DNA of 64,000 nucleotides from Paludibacteraceae bacterium (GCA_018056165.1 JAGPGD010000001.1:1-64000), one strand, 5' to 3'. Counted from the stretch's first letter, positions 50,195 through 59,385 are shown. Notes: generated by a model not told the origin, from the sequence alone. A program made the numbers and translations.

Positions 50195-50391
50195 GCTCCC
50201 GCCGATTTGTAATCGGTGGTTTGGTCCCCGCTCCCGCCGATTTGTAATCGGTGGTTTGGTCTGTAGAGCAAGAAATAGAGAGCAAATGTAAAAATGAATG
50301 CGAGAGCCTCGCTCCCGCCGATTTGTAATCGGTGGTTTGGTCTGAAGAGCAAGGAATAGAGAGCAAATGTAAAAATGAATGCGGAAGCATA
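50195..50391. repeat. Three REP palindromes upstream of the RAYT gene, including an 81-bp tandem duplication
   Basis: Direct copies of a REP starting GCTCCCGCCGATTTGTAATC and ending GGTGGTTTGGTC lie at 50195-50226, 50230-50261 and 50311-50342. The hairpin core is CCGCCGATT/AATCGGTGG with a TGT loop. Copies two and three belong to an 81-bp unit repeated in tandem (50230-50310 and 50311-50391) with few differences. The arrangement, immediately before a RAYT gene, is that of a REPtron. Confidence 0.93.
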
Positions 50392-50416
50392 AAAAGGAAC
50401 AAGGAAACACATAAAC

Positions 50417-50944
50417 ATGAGCAGAAATTATAAATTTTATAATCCTGAAGGAATTTATTTTGTAAGTTTTGCTGTGAAGGAGTGGATTGATATATTCACA
50501 AGAAACGAGTATAAAGACGTAATCGTAGATAGTCTAATATTTTGTCAAAAGAATAAAGGATTAGAATTATTTGCATGGTGTATAATGACCAATCACGTTC
50601 ATTTAATAATTAGAGCTAAAAAAGGTTATGCTTTGCAAGATATAATGCGTGATTTTAAAAAATTCACAAGCAAGAAAATAATAACAGCCATAAAAGAGAA
50701 TCCACAAGAAAGCAGAAAAGAATGGTTGTTGGAAAAATTTTTAACAAAAGAAGGAATTCATTTTTGGGGGACAGACAATCATCCGATAGAATTGTGGAGT
50801 AACAGCGTCATAAGTCAAAAGTTGGATTATTTACATAATAATCCTGTAAAAGAAGGACTTGTATTTCGCGCCGAGCAATATGTTTACAGCAGTGCTGTTG
50901 ATTATGCCGGAGGAAAAGGATTATTAGATATAATTCTGATATAA
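50417..50944 (+). CDS. REP-associated tyrosine transposase (Y1 HUH, RAYT)
   Basis: A 175-residue, apparently intact Y1 transposase. The HUH motif is TNHVHLI (His60, His62). The catalytic tyrosine is most likely Tyr138 in ISQKLDYLHNNPVKEGLV, and EQYVYSSAVDYAGG is the typical C-terminus. It is a single-strand nuclease that would recognise the REP hairpins found on both sides and could mobilise or amplify them. The start (ATG at 50417) follows the last upstream REP by 75 bp. It belongs to a different RAYT subgroup from the broken copy at 32834. Confidence 0.9.
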   Translation: MSRNYKFYNPEGIYFVSFAVKEWIDIFTRNEYKDVIVDSLIFCQKNKGLELFAWCIMTNHVHLIIRAKKGYALQDIMRDFKKFTSKKIITAIKENPQESRKEWLLEKFLTKEGIHFWGTDNHPIELWSNSVISQKLDYLHNNPVKEGLVFRAEQYVYSSAVDYAGGKGLLDIILI

Positions 50945-50957
50945 TTGCTTTAGCAAG

Positions 50958-50986
50958 CAAACCACCGATTACAAATCGGCGGGAGC
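50958..50986 (-). repeat. Inverted REP copy downstream of the RAYT gene
   Basis: ACCACCGATTACAAATCGGC followed by GGGAGC is the reverse complement of the upstream REPs and lies 13 bp after the RAYT stop. Inverted flanking REPs are typical of REPtrons. Confidence 0.9.
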
Positions 50987-51531
50987 AAAGGCCTGAATAA
51001 CGTTGACATTATCAACATTATCATCCGATAGAAGAAGGACTTGTATTACGAGCATAATAGATTTATAGCGAATTTTCCTTTCCAAATTTTGTAAAAAATG
51101 ATCTAAAAGCCTATACCAATCGGCTTTTAAGAATATTCCAGTAAATTTAATGTACGCAAGAAAAATACTATTTTTTTCTTCTAACAAAGTTATTTTATTG
51201 AATTTTTTTGTATGTTTGTAAAAAATAAAATAATGTTCAATATGTGATAAACGACTAATAATTACACTGTAAGCAAGAAATTATTTTAAAAAAATATATT
51301 AAACAAATAATAATCAATTTGTTATATATAAAATATACTGCTTTTTGAAAGGGAAATCCGTTATAGCAGTGTTGTTGATGATGCCGGAGGAAAAGGATTA
51401 TTAGATATAATTCTGATATAATTGCTTTAACAAGCAAACCACCGATTACAAATCGGCGGGAGCAAAGGGGACTTTTGAATCCTATCGGAAACTGACAAAT
51501 TAATGAAAGAATTTGATAAAATTGAGATTGA
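50987..51531. repeat. Decayed RAYT-REP duplicate
   Basis: 51361-51463 repeats the last codons of the RAYT gene plus its downstream REP almost base for base (GCCGGAGGAAAAGG, TAGATATAATTCTGATATAA, then the inverted REP at about 51435-51463). Another short piece near 51028-51052 (GAAGGACTTGTATTACGAGC) matches the NPVKEGLVFRA region. The rest of the gap is AT-rich with no gene. This is a partial second copy of the REPtron. Confidence 0.8.
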
Positions 51532-52228
51532 ATGATTCCTAATACTTTAGATAATACAACTATTTCGCTTTTAAAAGATTTGGAAAAAGATTTTGATATT
51601 TCTTTCGAGCCAAAAAATATAGACTTTTGCGGAGTCTTTCAAAAAAATAAAAAAGCAACAATTTACTATAATCCAAAAAATGTTGATTCAGCCTCTATTG
51701 CTCATGAATTACTACATATTTGGCTAACACGATTCAATTATAGTATAGGAAATCATATTTATTTGACTTTTATATTCTGATAAAAAGTTGAATAAGGTTT
51801 TTAATAAATTCTTATGCGATTATATTACAAATTGTTGTAACCATTTTAAAATGTATCCAAAATTTATTAATCTCGGCTATCAACCTGTTGATTTTCTTAA
51901 AAACAGTTTGGATGAAAAAGCATCGTTAAAGGATATAAAAAGGTTAAAATTAAAGTTATTGGGGTCTTATAATTCAAAAGCCATAAATTTTTACATCGGT
52001 TCCTTGTTTTCCATATTAGCAGACCACGTTGAAAATGATTACACTCAACATCATTCTTATTTGAAACAATTGGATTTTCAGTTATATACAATCGTTTCAG
52101 ATTTTTGGAATAAATGGGAAAAATTTGATATTGAAAATATCGATGTAATTAATAATTCAGATTTAGATTTAATAAACAGCTTTATTGACAACATGAAAGA
52201 ATGGATAAAAACTAAAAGGATTGTATAG
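51532..52228 (+). pseudogene. Frameshifted putative HExxH metallopeptidase-like gene
   Basis: The first part (51532-51780, 82 residues) contains SIAHELLHIWLTRFNY, an HExxH zinc site. It stops at TGA in 51778-51780. A second frame, open from 51767 and usually called from a TTG at 51788, continues with LNKVFNKFLCDYITNCCNHF for about 146 residues to 52228. One frameshift near 51765-51778 would join them into a protein of about 230 residues. The domain is not assigned to a family. It lies between two groups of REPs. Confidence 0.5.
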
Positions 52229-52269
52229 TTCATGCTTCACAGCCATACACATTTCCAAGTTGTACACCC

Positions 52270-52346
52270 TCTCCCGCCGGATTTGTAACCGGTGGTTTGG
52301 TCTGTAGAGCGCTCGCTCCCGCCAATTTGTAATCGGTGGTTTGGTC
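52270..52346. repeat. Two further REP copies
   Basis: Direct copies at 52270-52302 and 52315-52346. In the first the stem reads CCGCCGG/CCGGTGG. An inserted G on the left arm and a T-to-C change on the right keep pairing, so the change is compensatory. This supports selection on the hairpin rather than on the sequence. Confidence 0.85.
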
Positions 52347-52433
52347 TGTAGAGCAAGAAAGGTAGAAAAGCAAATGTAGAAAAGCAAATGTAGAAAAGAA
52401 TACAAGAGCACCAAAAGAAAGAAGAAAAACCCT

Positions 52434-52490
52434 GTTCGACGTAGCCTCAAGACTACGTCGAATTAAAAATAAAATCTCCAGATTTTCAAC
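52434..52490 (+). repeat. CGTAGCC hairpin repeat R3, copy 2
   Basis: TTCGACGTAG pairs with CTACGTCGAA around an 8-nt loop, followed by the conserved tail AAAAATAAAATCTCC and GATTTTCAA. It lies in the convergent gap before rarA. The remaining part of that gap (52491-52643) shows no gene. Confidence 0.8.
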
Positions 52491-52643
52491 ATTGCTTATA
52501 ATAAGCGAATAAAATTGGATTCTGCTGTTATGTTCCTTGTTATGAAGGTTGTAAGCAAAATAAGGTTTAAAAAAATAACGTCACAACAATATGCTTTGGA
52601 ACGACATGAGCCGGTAAGCCGAAAAAAAGAGAAAGCAAGTTTT

Positions 52644-53915
52644 TTATTTTTCATATCGATTTTTCCACAATTGTTGAAGATAATCTGCCAACTTTTTTTC
52701 TGCTGGATTTTCCTGAGATTTCCAAATGCTTTCGTCGGCAAGTTCATCGGGTAAATATTGCTGATGTACAAAATGATTAGGAAAATCATGTGGATACAAG
52801 TAATCTTTTCCATAACCAATTTTTTTCATCAAGTCGGTAGGTGCATTTCGTAAATGCAAAGGGACAGGTAAATTGCCAGTTTTTTTAACTAAATTTTGAG
52901 CTTCATCAATGGCAAGATAAGCTGAATTGCTTTTGGGTGAAGAAGCCAGATAAATGGTCGTTTCGGCCAAAATAAGTCTTCCTTCGGGCCAGCCAATTTT
53001 TTGCATAGCATCGAAACAGGCATTGGCTAATAATAAAGCATTGGGGTTTGCCAGACCAATATCTTCAGAAGCAGCAATCAATAATCGTCGAGCAATAAAA
53101 AGAGGATCTTCACCACCTTCTATCATGCGTGCCAACCAATAAATAGCAGCATCTGGATCGCTTCCACGAATAGATTTGATAAATGCCGAAATAATATCGT
53201 AGTGCAATTCACCGTTTTTATCGTAAGCAATAGGATTTTCCTGTAAACATTCAATAACTGCTTGATTTGTTATATGTACAGGATCTTCTGGTTCTGCGGC
53301 GACAATCAATTCAATGATATTAAATAATTTACGAGCATCACCGCCAGCAAATCTTAATAAAGCTTCTGTTTCATCCATTTCAATTTTTCTCTTTTTTAAT
53401 ATTTCATCAGTAGAAATAGCTCGATTAGCTAACAGAAGCAAATTATCAGCACTTAACGGCTTTAAAATATATACTTGACAGCGAGAAAGAAGAGGAGTAA
53501 TAATTTCAAACGAAGGATTTTCTGTGGTAGCTCCAATCAACGTTATGGTGCCATTTTCAACCGCCCCTAACAAGGCATCTTGTTGCGATTTGCTAAAACG
53601 GTGAATTTCATCAATAAAAAGAATAGGGTTTCCTGAAGGAAATAATTTATTGTTTTTGGCTTTTTCGATGATTTCCCTGACTTCTTTTACACCTGAATTA
53701 ATGGCACTCAGTGAATAAAAAGGTCTATTCAATTGATTTGCAATAATTCGTGCGAGCGTAGTTTTTCCTACTCCAGGCGGACCCCATAAAATAAAAGAAG
53801 CAAGGTGCCCCGACTCGATCATTTGTCGCAAAATAGCATTTTCACCTACCAAATGTTCTTGCCCTACAAATTGATCCAGTGTTTTTGGGCGTAATCGTTC
53901 TGCTAAAGGCTGCAT
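52644..53915 (-). CDS. rarA: Replication-associated recombination protein A (MgsA/RarA AAA+ ATPase)
   Basis: A 423-residue clamp-loader-like AAA+ ATPase acting at stalled forks. Walker A is WGPPGVGKTTLARII and Walker B FIDEIHRFSKSQQDALL. TLIGATTENPSFEI is the sensor region. The C-terminal tetramerisation domain contains FIKSIRGSDPDAAIYWLARM and YLAIDEAQ. The N-terminal PLAERLRPKTLDQFVGQEHL is standard. The gene is intact and lies alone between repeats. Confidence 0.94.
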   Translation of the reverse strand: MQPLAERLRPKTLDQFVGQEHLVGENAILRQMIESGHLASFILWGPPGVGKTTLARIIANQLNRPFYSLSAINSGVKEVREIIEKAKNNKLFPSGNPILFIDEIHRFSKSQQDALLGAVENGTITLIGATTENPSFEIITPLLSRCQVYILKPLSADNLLLLANRAISTDEILKKRKIEMDETEALLRFAGGDARKLFNIIELIVAAEPEDPVHITNQAVIECLQENPIAYDKNGELHYDIISAFIKSIRGSDPDAAIYWLARMIEGGEDPLFIARRLLIAASEDIGLANPNALLLANACFDAMQKIGWPEGRLILAETTIYLASSPKSNSAYLAIDEAQNLVKKTGNLPVPLHLRNAPTDLMKKIGYGKDYLYPHDFPNHFVHQQYLPDELADESIWKSQENPAEKKLADYLQQLWKNRYEK

Positions 53916-53975
53916 GAAAATCTGTTTTGAATTACTATCACAAATTTAGCTCTAAATTTTTGATTTTTTGACTTT

Positions 53976-54492
53976 TCAGTTGAAAAATTCATGAAGTTTA
54001 TAGTTTTTGAGTTGGCAAGTTATGAGATTCAAGGTTGCGAGTTTCGAGTAGAAATATTTTTGAGAAGTGTTCGCGTAGCCTTTTGACTTTGTCGCCCCAC
54101 CGTTCGGCGTAGCCTCAAGGCTACGTCGAATTAAAAATAAAATCTCCAGATTTTCAATAAGGTAATAAGGTTTTGGATGGTAGGAAGATTTGCCTGTTAT
54201 TAAGGTTAACGGTAAAATAAGGTTTAGTAAATGAATGTATCGAAAAATGATGTTTTTTTGAATTGACCTTGTCCGGTGAGCCGAAAAATAAGAGAAGTTG
54301 GCGTTAAAAAATCTTCTCTGTTTGAGCGACGGAGGAGCGAGTTTAGAAGATTTTAGCCAACGAACGCCCATTTTTCGAACGAAGCGGGCACAGTCTTGAC
54401 GTTTTTTGCTTACTTTTTTATGTCAAGATAAAAAAGTAAGCGGGGTTTGGGGCAACGCCCCATAAAAATGATTTCTAAAATAAAAACATTGA
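53976..54492. repeat. Repeat-filled gap between rarA and the Rhs array
   Basis: This stretch holds a degenerate copy of repeat R3 (54068-54094), a good copy (54102-54160), a piece of repeat R2 (about 54262-54320, CCTTGTCCGGTGAGCCG) and a perfect 13-bp hairpin, GCTTACTTTTTTA at 54408-54420 with TAAAAAAGTAAGC at 54429-54441. The right arm of that hairpin and the following GGGGTTTG recur near 46322. An open frame of 131 codons on the minus strand is considered a by-product. Confidence 0.7.
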
Positions 54493-54633
54493 TTGGGTGT
54501 GATTTTTTGCAAGCAAAGCGAACAAATTCGAGAGGCAATCACATTTCATTTTATTATAAGAAATTACCTTCTTAAAAAAATATCAATTCAAATAAAAAAT
54601 GTTATTTTTGTAAAGTATCTTGGATACAAAAAA

Positions 54634-55449
54634 AAATACAACGGCAAGGAGTTTGTTGAGATGCACGGTTACGACACGTACGATTACGGAGCACGAGGAA
54701 TGTATCCCGCTATTATGCGATTCACCACCCTTGATCCGCTGGCAGAGAAATACTATTCCATCAGTCCGTATGCGTATTGTGGGGATAATCCGATAATGAG
54801 AATTGATCCGGATGGAATGGATTGGTTTTATCACTCTATTGATGGCAAATCAGACCCAACCTGGATTTGGCACGAAGGCCATTCATATAATACAGGTGTT
54901 AAAGATAGTAATGGTAAAGAAGTTGTTTTACAGGGACAAGAAGCTGTAGTAATTTTTAATGGTTCGACTGATGAAAAATTAGGAGAAGGGCAAAATATGT
55001 ACGGGAAAGATGCAAAGCTTGCAGATGTAATTGTTTATGGACCTGGAGGGGAAGATGATATTCAGCATTATAAAGGATATACCATGAGTTCTGATCCAAC
55101 AAAATTTGGCGTTGTAGCAAATGGAGACTACACGGTTAATAGATTAAAACCCAAAGAGCAGCTCGGTCCCTATGGCTCAGATTTAGTTTTAGAAGATAGA
55201 TTTAATACGAAAATTCCAGCAATGAATAATTATAATCCTGCATATCCGGATAGAAATCCTGGTTATTTAACAAATGTTTTTATACATAGAGCTAATAATA
55301 ATGGTTGGGCTGGTTGGAGGTATGACAAAAATGGAATTCTTCGAGCAGTTTCTCAAGGTTGTTTACTAATAGCCCCAAATCAATGGAATAAGTTTCATAA
55401 TCAGTTAAAAATTGTTAATTCATTTTTATTACAATTAAGGCGAAAATAA
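54634..55449 (+). CDS. Orphan Rhs C-terminal tip 1, L,D-transpeptidase-like toxin
   Basis: The frame is open from 54493, but recognisable Rhs sequence starts at 54634 (YNGKEFVEMHGYDTYDYGA). It runs through the core end (RFTTLDPLAEKYYSISPYAY, IDPDGMDW) into a tip of about 200 residues. The tip has IHRANNNGWAGW followed about 20 residues later by SQGCLLIAP, a His...SxGC arrangement like YkuD L,D-transpeptidases or DUF5675 proteins. It thus may act on peptidoglycan. There is no Rhs shell upstream and no credible translation start, so this is probably a silent tip used by recombination. The immunity candidate starts 2 bp after the stop. Confidence 0.7.
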   Translation, partial: KYNGKEFVEMHGYDTYDYGARGMYPAIMRFTTLDPLAEKYYSISPYAYCGDNPIMRIDPDGMDWFYHSIDGKSDPTWIWHEGHSYNTGVKDSNGKEVVLQGQEAVVIFNGSTDEKLGEGQNMYGKDAKLADVIVYGPGGEDDIQHYKGYTMSSDPTKFGVVANGDYTVNRLKPKEQLGPYGSDLVLEDRFNTKIPAMNNYNPAYPDRNPGYLTNVFIHRANNNGWAGWRYDKNGILRAVSQGCLLIAPNQWNKFHNQLKIVNSFLLQLRRK

Positions 55450-55451
55450 TC

Positions 55452-55967
55452 ATGAAATATAAATTGTTATTTTGGATTTTATGTCCCCTTTTATTATTGA
55501 GTCAAAACAAGAAAGATATCAATCCTTGTAATTGTGGTGCTGTATTATTAAACAAACAGCAACAAGTGCCTTTGTTAGACAATAAAGGAAACATAATTAG
55601 TTATATTATGGATGATACAATTAAGGAAGATTATTTTGGTATTTTTATTTTCAAAATATCTCATAATTTAGCTTATGTAAGTGCTTCAGCAACTCTTTAT
55701 GATACAATTCCTCGTAAGGGTTGGATTCAAACCAAGTATCTTGGCATTTATCCAAGCAGTTCTTTTAAAATTAATCTTTATAGTAAGCCTGATATAAAAT
55801 CCAAAATTAAATCTCAGATTAATAAACCAGAATATTATCCATTTAATATCATAGATTGTAAAGGTAATTGGCTATATGTAAAATATTTAGATGCTGACAA
55901 TAAGTATAAAGAAGGTTGGTTATCTCCTCATGATCAGTGTTCAAATCCATATTCAACATGCAATTAA
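55452..55967 (+). CDS. Exported SH3-like immunity candidate for tip 1
   Basis: A 171-residue protein with a signal peptide (MKYKLLFWILCPLLLLSQ). The second half (INLYSKPDIKSKIKSQ, then GNWLYVKYL, then EGWLSPHDQCSNPYSTCN) resembles a bacterial SH3 domain as found in Bacteroidota secreted proteins. It starts 2 bp after tip 1, which suggests translational coupling. A periplasmic location fits neutralisation of a cell-wall-active toxin. Immunity function is inferred from position only. Confidence 0.6.
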   Translation: MKYKLLFWILCPLLLLSQNKKDINPCNCGAVLLNKQQQVPLLDNKGNIISYIMDDTIKEDYFGIFIFKISHNLAYVSASATLYDTIPRKGWIQTKYLGIYPSSSFKINLYSKPDIKSKIKSQINKPEYYPFNIIDCKGNWLYVKYLDADNKYKEGWLSPHDQCSNPYSTCN

Positions 55968-55986
55968 ATTAAAATAAAACAAAAAA

Positions 55987-56925
55987 GTATGGCGAGCCAA
56001 CACTAATACCACCGTTCAGTGTACGCAGTATTACGCGAGCGGTTTGCCGTGGGCAACGAGTTCAAATGATAATCCGGGACTTCAGCCTTATAAATACCAC
56101 AGCAAGGAGTTTGTTGAGATACATGGTTACGACACGTACGATTACGGAGCACGAGGAATGTATTCTGCCCTTATGCGGTTCACCACCCCTGATCCGCTGG
56201 CAGAGAAATACTATTCCATCAGTCCGTATGCGTATTGTGGGAATAATCCGGTAATAAGAATTGATCCGGATGGAATGGATTGGTATAGAAATGATGAGAC
56301 AGGAGCCACTTTTTGGCAAAAAGGGAATGCTAATTTTGTTAACTATAATGATCAAAAATATAGGAATATTGGAGAAACTTATAGTCAATATATTGATGCT
56401 ACTAGAGTTGATTATAATCAAAATGAAGTAGTTGAAGTGTCTGATGCAAGTCCTCGTTTTAATTTGGAAGGAGGAGAATATATTCCTAAAATTATTACGA
56501 CTGATGATGGCACAAAAGTAAGTGTAACATTTAATTATAATAGTCCAACTGGGGGGAAAGGCGATAAAGCACTTTCAAAAGATGCTGTAAGTCTACTTAT
56601 TATAGGTGTTAATGAAGCTAATAATTCTGGAGCAGGTATTAAGTCTATTGATGTTTCAACTACAACAACAGGAACCCATTCTAGTTCAAAAAGCCTTCAC
56701 TATGTTGCAAATGGAGCAAGTGCATTTGACATAGATGCCATTAATGGAATAGCTGTCAAAGATTATAACTCTCACAATAGAGTTGATGCTTTTCAAAATG
56801 GCATGAAAGAAAATTTTAATTTATATGAGAATTATGGTCCTAATATACAAGAAAAAGGGGGAATTAAAATAAATATTTCTGGACACGATAATCATATTCA
56901 CGGTTCAACTAAGAAAAGGAGGTGA
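55987..56925 (+). CDS. Orphan Rhs C-terminal tip 2, M15 peptidase-like toxin
   Basis: Rhs homology starts at VWRANTNTTVQ (55987), without a start codon other than a TTG at 56044. It continues through YYASGLPWATSS and the core end to IDPDGMDWYR. The tip of about 215 residues ends with SLHYVANGASAFDIDAI and GHDNHIHGS. The spacing H...GxxxFDID...HxH recalls the zinc ligands (SxHxxGxAxD and HxH) of M15 D,D- or L,D-carboxypeptidases. A peptidoglycan target is plausible. The immunity candidate starts 3 bp downstream behind an ideal Shine-Dalgarno that overlaps the end of this gene. Confidence 0.7.
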   Translation, partial: VWRANTNTTVQCTQYYASGLPWATSSNDNPGLQPYKYHSKEFVEIHGYDTYDYGARGMYSALMRFTTPDPLAEKYYSISPYAYCGNNPVIRIDPDGMDWYRNDETGATFWQKGNANFVNYNDQKYRNIGETYSQYIDATRVDYNQNEVVEVSDASPRFNLEGGEYIPKIITTDDGTKVSVTFNYNSPTGGKGDKALSKDAVSLLIIGVNEANNSGAGIKSIDVSTTTTGTHSSSKSLHYVANGASAFDIDAINGIAVKDYNSHNRVDAFQNGMKENFNLYENYGPNIQEKGGIKINISGHDNHIHGSTKKRR

Positions 56926-56928
56926 TTT

Positions 56929-57909
56929 ATGCGACGTATTATTATTTTTATGTTTATTTTGTTACTAGCAGGTATATTTAGCTGTGCCCAAACTAATAAA
57001 TCAAATAAAAATTTCACAGTTCAAAATGGTTTATTTATTTGCAGATTAAATGATCGTATAATCTATTCCAATACTGAACATGAAGATGAATATCCATTAT
57101 ATAATTTATATTCATTAGACCCAATAACTAACAACAAGAGATTGATTGACAGCCTTGTTACTTTAAATTGTTGGATCAAAACCTCAGATTCTACTTTAGT
57201 TTATTCGAAATCAGACAAATTATATTTATGGAATTCAAATACAAAAGTAAAGACTCCTTTCCCAATATCTTATCTGTTTGTAAAAATTGTTGGAATAAGT
57301 TTTAATCGTGATTTAAATTATTTGATATTATTTGATTTGGATGAAAAAAAACAAGCATTGACATTAAGTATCATAGATAAATTTAATTATATTAAATTCA
57401 AACAAATGATAGAATTTAATGAAATTGAAATGGAAGGGATTTTACCAAAAATTGAAGCCATTAATAATTATTTTGTTTTTTTGATACAAGATAAATTGTA
57501 TATGATAGATTTGTCAAAAAAGATTCCTGATTTTAAAATTATTTCGGACAAATGTGATGGTTTTGCTTTATTTGAAGATAAAGGGATTATTTTTTATAAA
57601 TTTATTTCTGATGAAAAAACTAATGGTTATATTATCTACTATGATGGATTGCATACAAATATAATTGACAACTTGCTAAATGAGAAAATATTTAATTGTG
57701 GAAGATCAGATTTGATTACTGCGAAAATCATGGGTAAATTTGTACCTATTTATGTGATTTGTGATTCTCCCTATATTTTTTCAGAATCAAAATGGGAGTT
57801 TCTACAAAATATAGTAATATATGAAGACGAAAAGTTAATTGTGAAAATTCCATATTACGATGGGAAAGTCAATAAAGACAGTTTCGAATGGTATTTAAAA
57901 GGTTTATAA
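56929..57909 (+). CDS. Lipoprotein immunity candidate for tip 2
   Basis: A 326-residue protein with lipobox LAGIFSC (Cys19). The mature part is beta-rich, with repeated short strands (LYLWNSNTKVKTPFP, then LIQDKLYMIDLSKKI) suggestive of a propeller, but no family was recognised. A GGAGGTGAT Shine-Dalgarno at 56918-56926 precedes the ATG. Position directly behind a toxin tip and envelope targeting support an immunity role. Confidence 0.55.
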   Translation: MRRIIIFMFILLLAGIFSCAQTNKSNKNFTVQNGLFICRLNDRIIYSNTEHEDEYPLYNLYSLDPITNNKRLIDSLVTLNCWIKTSDSTLVYSKSDKLYLWNSNTKVKTPFPISYLFVKIVGISFNRDLNYLILFDLDEKKQALTLSIIDKFNYIKFKQMIEFNEIEMEGILPKIEAINNYFVFLIQDKLYMIDLSKKIPDFKIISDKCDGFALFEDKGIIFYKFISDEKTNGYIIYYDGLHTNIIDNLLNEKIFNCGRSDLITAKIMGKFVPIYVICDSPYIFSESKWEFLQNIVIYEDEKLIVKIPYYDGKVNKDSFEWYLKGL

Positions 57910-57949
57910 ATGACTGTAATTTAGTGCATTTTTATTTTTTTATTGTTGC

Positions 57950-58870
57950 TATAAAGATCATTTAGGCAACAACCGTGAAGTATGGCGAGCCAATACCAAT
58001 ACCACCGTTCAGCGTACGCAGTATTACGCGAGCGGTTTGCCATGGGCAACCAGTTCAGGTGATAATCCAGGACTTCAGCCATATAAATACAACGGCAAGG
58101 AGTTTGTTGAGATGCACGGTTACGACACGTACGATTACGGAGCACGAGGAATGTACCCTGCTATTATGCGGTTTACAACCCCTGATCCGCTGGCAGAAAG
58201 GAAGCCTTGGATGTCACCATATGTATATTGTTCTAATAATCCAGTTAATAGGATTGATCCAACTGGGAAAATTGATATAGATGATGAGATACAAAAGAAA
58301 TATCCTAAATTAACTGAGTATTTGAAAAACTTATTAAATGAATGGGAAAATAAGAATCAACGATTTAAAGATAATTTTTCTGAAAAAAGTGGATTAACTG
58401 ACGCATAAGTTAAAGAAATGTTAAAATTTGGGGAAGGCCCTAAACTTGAGGTTAAAGATTTAACAAAAGAAAATGCCAATGGTATAACAACATTAGTAAA
58501 AGATACTAAAACGGGAAAACTCATGAATGCTAATAATGGAAAAAGATTGATAACTTTAAGTAATGAGGTCGTTAATATGATTGAAAAAACGTTCCCAAAT
58601 GAGGATAACGGTTTCGGTATACTAATGGTAGAATCAACTACTTTTCATGAGTTAACTCACGTTGGCAATGCTATGGTAAACGGGAATGGAAATGGAAAAT
58701 ATCCTGAATCAGGTAAGGCATTTGAAAAAGATGCCTATGGTAAAGATGTTGATCCTTTTAATGTAAAAAGTATTTGGAGATCTTTACAACCTGTTCAAGT
58801 AATACCAATTCCTCCTACACCATTTCTAGAAATAGTACCAATCGAAACTACAACAACTTTTATTTATTAA
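57950..58870 (+). pseudogene. Orphan Rhs C-terminal tip 3, HExxH metallopeptidase-like, with in-frame stop
   Basis: Rhs sequence begins at YKDHLGNNREVWRANTNTT and passes through the same core to IDPTGKIDID. The tip is interrupted by TAA at 58406-58408, but the frame continues without shift for 150 codons (LKFGEGPKLEVKDL) to 58870. The second part carries STTFHELTHVGNAMV, an HExxH zinc-peptidase site. A single substitution would restore the frame. This copy preserves the longest upstream Rhs core in the array. Confidence 0.7.
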
Positions 58871-58884
58871 TAAATTATTTTAGA

Positions 58885-59385
58885 ATGAAAAAAATAATTA
58901 TTATGTTTGGATTATTATTTATAAACGTAAGTAATATTCTTTCTCAAGAAAAAATATCTTTACAATTTTTATCTATATTATTAATTAAAAATGAAATTAG
59001 AATAAAATTTGAATTTGAAAACATATCAGATAAAGACATTGCTTTATATATTCCAACTTCTCAAGATATTTGTAGACAGATATTTAAAATTAAATTTATT
59101 TCAGTTAAAGATTCTACTGTACATACATATGAGCCGTGTACGTGGTATTCAGATTTAAGTTATATTAGGTTAGATTGTAAAAATAGTATAATTTTAATGC
59201 CAAAAGAAAAGAAGATAATAAATATGAATTTGTCTAAAAAACATTTTTCACCTTTTTTAAGTAAAGACACTTCATATAAGGTTTTACTAGAAATATATTT
59301 GAAAGATATTAATATACAATCCATATTTAGTAATTATTTTAATGAAGATATCTCGTCTAATTATTTAATTTTCAAAAATTATTGA
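58885..59385 (+). CDS. Exported immunity candidate for tip 3
   Basis: 166 residues from the ATG at 58885; the open frame extends upstream in the toxin region. It has a signal peptide (MKKIIIMFGLLFINVSNILSQ) and a single beta-sandwich-like domain (IRIKFEFENISDKDIALYIP ... YKVLLEIYLKD), similar in layout to intracellular-proteinase-inhibitor or Ig-like folds. It follows the tip by 14 bp. Function is inferred from position. Confidence 0.5.
   Translation: MKKIIIMFGLLFINVSNILSQEKISLQFLSILLIKNEIRIKFEFENISDKDIALYIPTSQDICRQIFKIKFISVKDSTVHTYEPCTWYSDLSYIRLDCKNSIILMPKEKKIINMNLSKKHFSPFLSKDTSYKVLLEIYLKDINIQSIFSNYFNEDISSNYLIFKNY

Noticed and set aside
50195..50342. CRISPR-like array because of three evenly sized repeats upstream of the Y1 transposase
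   Set aside because: The intervals are not of spacer size or unique; two belong to an 81-bp tandem duplication. Hairpin form and adjacent RAYT identify them as REPs.
52496..52819. Minus- and plus-strand frames around the 3' end of rarA
   Set aside because: They overlap the conserved rarA coding sequence or repeat R3 and have no coding signature of their own.
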